Assembly (NCBI GenBank): GCA_005406025.1
Contig: BGZK01000074.1
Span: 124,001 to 188,000 of the forward strand
Source of the DNA: Eumeta japonica
Lineage: Eukaryota > Arthropoda > Insecta > Lepidoptera > Psychidae
Reading direction: 5' to 3'
Length of the DNA: 64,000 nt
The notes beneath the pieces are model-generated. The model was not told the DNA's origin, did no database searches, and saw nothing but the letters and a program-made list of their open reading frames with translations. The position numbers and the translations under genes are program-made. Of the stretch, positions 57,331 to 64,000 are shown one piece after another; positions within the stretch are counted from its first letter, which is position 1, and each line of letters begins with the position of its first letter.

Positions 57331-60300
57331 CAGGTTAGGTTAGGTAAACCAGACATGGTTAAAGTTAAAAATGTAAAGGCGATTGAATTTCCTCGTCAAT
57401 AGTGATTTTTTTTCAATAGTTTCCTGTTCAAATATTATATAATTTTGTAAACGTAGTGTTGGCGGTGTGTCAGAATATTTGTTTAGTTTGAATCCCTACA
57501 ATGCTTCGATCACTTCATAATTCTTACTTTTAAGCGCAATTGAATTATACCATGTCGTACGGCGTATGCGTATCGGTATACGTATGTCTTGTTTTAGTGA
57601 TGCATCGATTCGATGTACTCAATGCTGCATTCAATGAAGTCAGCACATGCTTGAAGTTATTTGGCACGTGGCTTTAATGTCACGGCTTGAGTTTAAGAAA
57701 CCTGAAGAGAAAAGAAAAGCTGACTAATTTTGACCAGTGACATCAAGAAAGCTGTTACATGGTCGAACTTTACCACCGAAAAAAGCTTTTAAATAGCTAG
57801 AGATACAAAGGATTAGAGTTTTGGACACCCGTAAACAATTTTCTACATCTATTAAGTCAATACATCACAGAGGCTATGTTTATTTTTTTTATTTTTACTT
57901 AAACAGTACGACGGGAATTTGATTTTACATTTTTTTATTTTATCATTTCGTGAAGAAATACCTGTTGACTGTACACTACATCACTCTATACACCCTAGAT
58001 TTTTATTACGACAAAGAATCAACCTCCCATCTTAACAATTTCGCCCATTTTTACTTCCGATTGCAAGGTAATAGTTTATCGTTTGGACACATTGTTCGAG
58101 AATCACTGACTTTGTACTCGCCACAATAGTCCGCTTTAAGCTACTTCTTAAAAACACAGCCAGCCTATTCACCAAGGAACCCTAAAATGAAATTAAACAG
58201 TGAATATATTTTGAAATATAATCGTGAAATAAAATAAATATTTACAAATCGCATCCTTTATTTAGCGATAAATACAGAATATTTAGAACGGGTAAAAGAC
58301 ATTCGCAAAAAGATACACATTTCGATATTACGATTTACATCTTATTAGAGAATCCATCATTACGATAAATATGGACGTTGAGAAGGGAAAGTTGGCTTTC
58401 TGTTTATTAAACAAACGCTTCGACACTTAATAATTTATTGAGAGCTTATTATGAAGTAAAATACGGCATTTACAATAATTTTAGCATAGTACATTCTGAT
58501 ACAATCTAACATGAAAATATCCATTATCCATGCAATTATAATATATAATGAGCTTTCAGAGTAAAGAAAATTCAGATTAACAAAGGCAATATTTACTAAA
58601 TATGTACGTACCATTTATGCCTTCCTCATAGGGTTAGATTGCTATTGAAACTTCTCTCGGAATCCCTAAGCGCTGACCTTGTACTGATAAGGTCAGCGTT
58701 TAGGGTTTCGATTAAGCTGCAGATTTAGTATCAAATTAGTACTATTTAGTACTTCTTTCGCCATGAATTAGTATTTACCCATTTTCAGAAAAAAAAAGGG
58801 ATTTAAAATATCCCGCTATTGAGACTTCAAGATTAAGGTGGCCAACCTTTCTCTAAAATAGAGTATTTTAGTATAATTTATGTAGGTATACTTTATAATT
58901 TACAACACTAGTAAGTACGCTAAAACACTTCGTTACTCGAAACTCTAACTCTCTCGACACACAATTTATTAGAACTAAACTTTTATTCTTTAACGTTTAA
59001 TAAGTAACAATTTAAAAGGTAAAAAAAAAAATGTTTTTCTGTCTACAAATAAATGTATCAAATAGAAAAAACAATGATTTGTTCCCATTATGATTCAATA
59101 TTTTTCAATAAAGAAAGGAATACGAAACTTAAATTTCTACTAAAAGCCTGTTAGTATTACTGTTGATTTATAAGTTAGTACTCTTTATTTAACCTCTCTG
59201 GACTCAGAAGTATTTCTCTTTTTTTTTTGAAGAATGTTGGCTACCCTAGTCAGGATCGTCAAACTAACGGCTCAATGGCAGGATATATATATATAAAGTA
59301 AGGCCGGACATTTTGTTCTTATTGTCGGAAATAATATTTTGTGCTAATTATCTTTTTGTTTTAAATTACATAATGTTATATAGTACCAAGAAATTTATAA
59401 AATCCATATGCCCAAGTCAAACCTTAGAGGCATAAATGTTAATATAAAGTGTGACAATATTCTGATGTTTATGCAATTTATTAAACTAACGATAAATATG
59501 CAAAAGAATATTTATATATTTCTCATAATACGTAGGTACTAATTCTTAGAATAAAAGTACGAAATAATATTAATTAATATTATAATTTACAACTCAATTG
59601 GAATCTTAAGTGCTGACTTAATACCATAATTCTTAGGGACACGATATGGAACATTCCTTAATAAATTGAAGAAAAAAAAAAGCAAACTATTTATAGTTCC
59701 ATTGACATGATTTTCAATTTATTTGATGTCTTTGTCGTTTATTTTTAAAAAGAAAAAGTATATCATTATTTTTCTTTCTTTGGTCCCCTATCAGTTGAAT
59801 ATGAATGATGAGATATCTTAAAAATTTCGTTAGACACTTTATTCTATCTTACGTAAATGGTATCACTGTTTACTTTAAGATATACATTTCAAGCTCGACA
59901 ATGTTAGGCTGACACCGCGCCGTCACATTTATGAGACCCAATTCTATAGTGCTTATGGTGTGCATTTCAAACAGTCTGTACCTTTGGTATAATTTCACCG
60001 TTTGATACTTTATATATTTTCCAGACGAACTTAATCAAAAACTCATGTCGTTTTAAATAAAAAAAAGCATAATTATTTAAAATTTTATTTTTATAATTCA
60101 TATGGACAGTTTATGAAAATACGATTTTATATTTACTTATGTTTTGTATTTTACTAATTTATATTGAATAAATGATTTCTAAAATAAATATGGCTCCGCA
60201 TGGATGTAGAAAATGAAAACAAATGTCTTTACTTCTACTGAAATAGCACAGAATAAATACAGAATTAGAATTGAGTCCCTGTACACACAAAAAGCAACAA

Positions 60301-61160
60301 GGCGATGGCAAAATTTTAGACGTTTTTTATTTAATATTGTTTTTGTTTATATTAGTAGATAATTATATTACATTTTTAAACAGTACAAAATTGTTATTTT
60401 TTCATTTGTATAGATTACATTAACGAATTGTACAATATTACAAATAAGAAAAAAATATATTTGTTACGTTTAATGTTGCATGCGTAGAATTAGCACAAAA
60501 TAAAATAAATTGTGCTAGCGGTGGAAGCACTGCTAACGCGGTTTTAGTACGGAAAGAAGAATAAACGGTAGACACGCTTCATATTTTTACACGCACAAAT
60601 GCATGTACACAACAAGTGCAGGCATTTAAACATGCACGCGTGCATATTTAAAATAAATACATTTTTAAGAGGTTAAAACGTGACAAATATACCCATCGTT
60701 TTCCTACCATTGGTAATTTGTCTATAATTGTAAAAGTAACACACCATCTGGAAGGGCGTAACTAATGCAAACAGAGAATAAACGAAGTATTGTGGTAGAC
60801 TCTATTCAAATTCACGTATTTATATGAAAAGAACAATTAATACAGTTAACATATTTCATTGGGCGAGAATGACAATGTTTTACTTTAGTTTAATTACTAG
60901 GTATAACTTGGTTTTTTTTTTTATTATTTTTGCACCTTTTTTTAATGATCCCTTTGCACGTAACTCGATTTTCGACAAATCGTTGTTGTGTTGGGAAAAG
61001 TGTTAAATAACATTTTGTATAATATATTTTTGTACATCTCTGCTCTATTATTTAATTATTGGCGGGATGATGACAAAAAATACATAAACATGCATTATAA
61101 CTACAACTTATAAAAATTCCCGCAAAATTGGCTACTGTATAAAAACAATTGCGCTGATAT
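57330..61160. other. Long featureless stretch, possibly including the distal RASD 3' UTR
   Basis: Very AT-rich. Apart from the hairpin at 58661 I see no repeat or coding frame. If the RASD transcript uses a distal poly(A) site, its 3' UTR could extend some way into the right part. Confidence 0.4.
58661..58708. repeat. Hairpin with 20-base arms
   Basis: Arms 58661-58680 (AATCCCTAAGCGCTGACCTT) and 58689-58708 pair at 18 of 20 positions around an 8-base loop; weak pairing continues outside. A related word (GAATCTTAAGTGCTGACTT) occurs at about 59600. Could be a MITE end-to-end relic or a small hairpin RNA; nothing decides. Confidence 0.7.
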
Positions 61161-61170
61161 TACTTCAGAC

Positions 61171-61176
61171 TTTATT
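61171..61176 (-). terminator. Candidate polyadenylation signal of the RASD gene
   Basis: First AATAAA on the minus strand after the RASD stop codon, about 210 bases downstream. The real 3' end could lie farther left because the region holds many AT-rich signal variants. Confidence 0.35.
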
Positions 61177-61383
61177 CACTCTCTTTATAACAAGTTAAAT
61201 GATTTTTTTGACTAGATTTAAAAATAATATAATGTAAAATAATTATCGCGTTGGAGATAAATAATTAAGGTTTGTTATAAAAATGTTTGTTTATATATCG
61301 TGAAAGGATATACGATAAATCAAAAAATTATACACTTTTCCTGTCACAACGGCTAACAACAGAATTACCAACATTCGTCTTTA

Positions 61384-61831
61384 TCACTGTACGACACAAG
61401 ACCTCTTGTCGGCCGGCGCGGTCGTCCGCACCAGGCGGTTGAGGCCTATCTTGGGGCTGTTGCCGGCGCTGTCTTCCCCTTTGGCACAAGTCTTCGTCCT
61501 CATGATCATCAAGTCGGTCCTGATGCTGGGGCGGCGCACGTTCGGCGCCACCACCCCGCACGCGTCGGACAGCCTCCTCTTTATGGACAGCGTACATTTC
61601 TTGCTCCGGCTGCTCTGGCTGCTGGTAGGCGGCAGAGTGCAGGGACTGCCGAATGCCGTGTTGACTCTCTTGTGGTGGTTGGGCGCCATCTCCAGGGGCA
61701 GGTTGGCCACTACGAACAGTTCGTAGAACAGATCGTCGACGCGGTGGTTCTTCTTGGCGGACGTTTCGACGAACACGCAGGTCGGGTCCTGGGTCGCGCA
61801 GTAGGCTGCCGCCTCTTCCGGCTGCACAGTC
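61384..61831 (-). CDS. Dexras1/Rhes (RASD) family small GTPase, last coding exon
   Basis: C-terminal half of a Ras-superfamily GTPase, a membrane-bound GTP-dependent signalling switch. The exon opens after a clean acceptor (TATTCACAG) and continues the reading frame of exon 62712-62886, giving RELK-TVQPEEAAAYC across the junction. It carries the G5 motif ETSAKKN, then FYELF..ANLPLEMAPNHH, matching the LPSEMSPDLHRKV segment of vertebrate RASD1. An extended basic tail follows, with CGVVAPNVRRPSIRTDLM (RASD1: FGIVAPFARRPSVHSDLM). It ends in CVVQ, a CaaX box whose terminal Gln predicts farnesylation. The long cationic C-terminal extension after the GTPase fold is the hallmark of RASD proteins. 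The exon is much more GC-rich than its surroundings. Stop codon is TGA, followed directly by TAA. Family assignment is very secure; the exact orthologue name is not. Confidence 0.94.
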
Positions 61832-62711
61832 CTGTGAATAGAATCCGTAACGTTCGTGCAGTCACAAGCGAAAGCCCGGCGAGATCATAAACTTACTCTA
61901 AAAGTTATAGCAGCTGTTTTTTATCGAGACACTAAAGTCCGTTAGATTTCGCGACAATAAATCGGCTAATAACGAAATAGTAACACCTCCATGATCGGTT
62001 GTTATTTGAGATCCGGAGCAAGTGTTTTAATTTAAATCACCAATTCACCGGTTCATTTGCCAGAAGTCAAAAACCGAAACCCATACCTACTGGTTTCGAG
62101 ACAACGTTCTGAATGCTCCTACATACCAACGTAATTAATAGATGTTTGGAAACCCATACGTTTGTTGCCATTACGACATTATCCATTCTATTATACAGTG
62201 AAACATGACATGGGGGCGTACCTAGTTTCTGGCCTAGGGTTTAGGGGCAAGTCAGATTTTTTTAGGTCAGAATATAAACGGGGCGTAATATCATGTGGAA
62301 CATACAATTTCCAAGGGAGGTAGCTGCCCTACCCCTCGGGTACGTCCATGCAGTGAAATACCAAAATGATCTGTTCACTATTTCGACTAAAGTGAAATAG
62401 TAACTAGTATTATGTGAATAATCTGTGTGAGTTGACCACATGAATATCATTCATATATATTTAAAGCGTTTGCATTAAACCCTGTTTTGAATAATCCTTG
62501 CTAAAATATAAGCGCGAAACTTTGTTTTGGAGTTTGATCCGCTTTGAAGGTTTATCGAGATTTCACAACATTTCGCTGTATGGATGGATTTTGCATGACT
62601 GTTGTTTTATATCACAAAAACTAACTATTTAATTAACACGAATTAAAATGAAAATTATTAACAAAAAAATAAATCTGAATTTTATAAGTGTTAAAAGAAA
62701 ATGACACAAAC
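61832..62711 (-). other. Intron between the two RASD exons
   Basis: An 880-base phase-2 intron with GT-AG borders (GTTTGT donor, TATTCACAG acceptor). AT-rich apart from a small repeat-like block at 62213-62351. No other coding signal seen. Confidence 0.85.
62213..62351. mobile_element. Small MITE-like or retroelement-tail insertion in the RASD intron
   Basis: A GC-richer block bounded by CATGGGGGCGTACC on the left and, inverted, CATGGACGTACCCG on the right (about 14-bp imperfect terminal inverted repeats). Between them are G-rich stretches such as AGGGTTTAGGGGC and GGGAGGTAGCTGCCC. No coding potential. Could be a small MITE or the remains of a non-LTR tail. Confidence 0.35.
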
Positions 62712-62886
62712 TTGAGCTCTCGGTCGCACTTATTCCCCGCCAGCACCATGGGGACCCTCGGAGGTCTTCTACCTCGCCCTCCCCCCGCAGCGCCCGCTTT
62801 CGTCTCCAAGATCTGTTCTCGCAGCCGTATCACCTCCTCGAAGGACTCCCTGCTGTCCATCGCGAATACCAGAACGAACATGTCGC
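62712..62886 (-). CDS. Dexras1/Rhes (RASD) family small GTPase, internal exon
   Basis: Penultimate coding exon of the same GTPase. It begins after a TTCTTTTAG acceptor with a phase-1 split glycine codon and reads GDMFVLVFAMDSRESFEEV, then RLREQILETK, a Gly/Ala/Arg-rich stretch (AGAAGGGRGRRPP), VPMVL and the G4 guanine-recognition motif GNKCD. The donor is AA|GTTTGT, giving a phase-2 intron, and both phases agree with the flanking exon (175 bases). RASD1 has the matching GDVFILVFSLDN...SFEEV..LRQQIL..K and GNKGD. The Gly/Arg stretch replaces the Lys/Asn-rich loop of vertebrate members. The upstream exons (P-loop G1, switch I, G3) should lie to the right of base 64000; I found nothing like them in 62887-64000. 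Confidence 0.93.
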
Positions 62887-64000
62887 CTAAAAGAAAAACA
62901 TACAAATTTCGTTGAATTCGTTGAAAAGTAATAATATTTATTTCAACGAGTTCTGGCACATAGTAGGTTCGGCACTAGTGTAAGGTTTAAGATATACCTA
63001 AAGTTTTAAGGTATACTATACACTGGGGGCCATCTACGAATGAGTCTAAATTGGACACTGCAAAGTCAGCAGAGCGCGGACTTAAAAAAAAAGTCTTGTG
63101 AAATAGTGATTTTAATAAAAGGCTACAATATACAGTAATCGATCTAAAAACGCTTTAAACAAAGCATGACCTAACATTGGTCAAACATGGGGCAAACGAC
63201 ATCTACTTAAATGTAAATGTAACTGCAAAACAGAAAAATATTTCTTAAATTAAAGATCAGTAATCAAATAAATATCCTAGTCACGGTCCGAACTGTGAAT
63301 AGAAACGTACGCGCTGTAGATAAATAAATATAGTGGTCATTGAAACAAAGAAAATATTTATGTTTTTCTAAAAAGTGTTATTTAATTACTTATTTCTAAC
63401 AAAAAGATTATGTCATTGCATATTTCCTTCTCAAAATATCTTACGTCAGCATATCTTAAAAATGTAACAACTTCAATTTCTTAATGAATATATCTGTCTT
63501 GAAGTTGAACTTTTCCAAGCAGCTTCTTAATTAAAAAAGCTATTAAGGTGACACCTTACACAAAAAGTAGCGTCTACTAGTCCCATTCTCGCTTTGAGTT
63601 ACGACAAACAGGGACACCACGCTAGCGTATAATTGCGAGTACAATTAGTAGATGTGCGAATCAAGAAGTCTAACAGGTCGTGGGAACATGTTTTTTTCAT
63701 TAAAAATTAGAGAATTCACTTTAGCTTGTTTTAGATGCCTATAAAAATTAATTTTAGAGAAAGTCCCGTAAGCCGTAGCATCTTGGACCTACTTGATAAA
63801 ATTTGCTATAATAGCTTCGATTTTAAAGACCTTCTAGCACAATCGCAATAGGATGCCACCCCGAAAAATAAATGACAATTTTCTTTAAACATTTCTAAAA
63901 TTGTAAATAATGTAACAATTGCTATATATAAAACACTATAAAAACTAGATGAAATTATTTTTTTTTCCAAAAAAAAGTGTGCTTAAATAATAAACAAGCT

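Noticed and set aside
61406..61890. Open frames on the plus strand over the last RASD exon
   Set aside because: Antisense shadow produced by the GC-rich coding exon; the minus strand carries the conserved GTPase motifs.

Overview
The window is AT-rich animal nuclear DNA, most likely from a moth or butterfly (Lepidoptera). The evidence is an intronless insect-type histone H2B, a vertebrate-like RASD small GTPase gene with GT-AG introns, and a dense background of repeats with lepidopteran character: SETMAR-like mariner remnants, jockey/CR1-type non-LTR tails, RTE-like tails and tRNA-derived SINEs. The species cannot be named from sequence alone. There are no operons, CRISPR arrays, rRNA genes or convincing functional tRNA genes.

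Only two cellular genes are supported. A solitary histone H2B gene (31889-32263, plus strand) is complete and intact. It carries several charge-changing substitutions, a polyadenylation signal, and what looks like an eroded histone 3' stem-loop. At the right end, the last two coding exons of a Dexras1/Rhes (RASD) family GTPase lie on the minus strand (62712-62886 and 61384-61831) and end in a CVVQ prenylation box. Its 5' exons, with the P-loop and switch regions, lie beyond the right edge.

Most of the rest is decayed mobile DNA. 0-6.6 kb: SINE-like fragments and a broken non-LTR element with an endonuclease domain (about 2400-3780). 6.9-11.1 kb: two mariner remnants plus shared flanking sequence, arranged as a large inverted pair. 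11.7-14.4 kb: a small element with a basic ORF, two jockey tails meeting 3' end to 3' end, and a SINE. 15.8-30.2 kb: several copies of a pyrimidine-rich dispersed repeat (one with a 53-bp minisatellite), a striking 290-bp foldback element, a 48-bp perfect palindrome and a TIR-bounded repeat. 30.2-33.3 kb: H2B and its flanks. 33.9-35.7 kb: a mariner element with 32-bp TIRs nested in a jockey tail. 38-57 kb: further tails, hairpins, two more mariner remnants and a degenerate endonuclease. 57.3-61.1 kb: essentially featureless up to the RASD 3' UTR.

I see no coherent undescribed multi-gene system. The observations most worth following are the divergent orphan H2B with its changed 3' end, the long foldback at 17.8-18.1 kb, the inverted composite pair, and the dispersed repeat family with its minisatellite.
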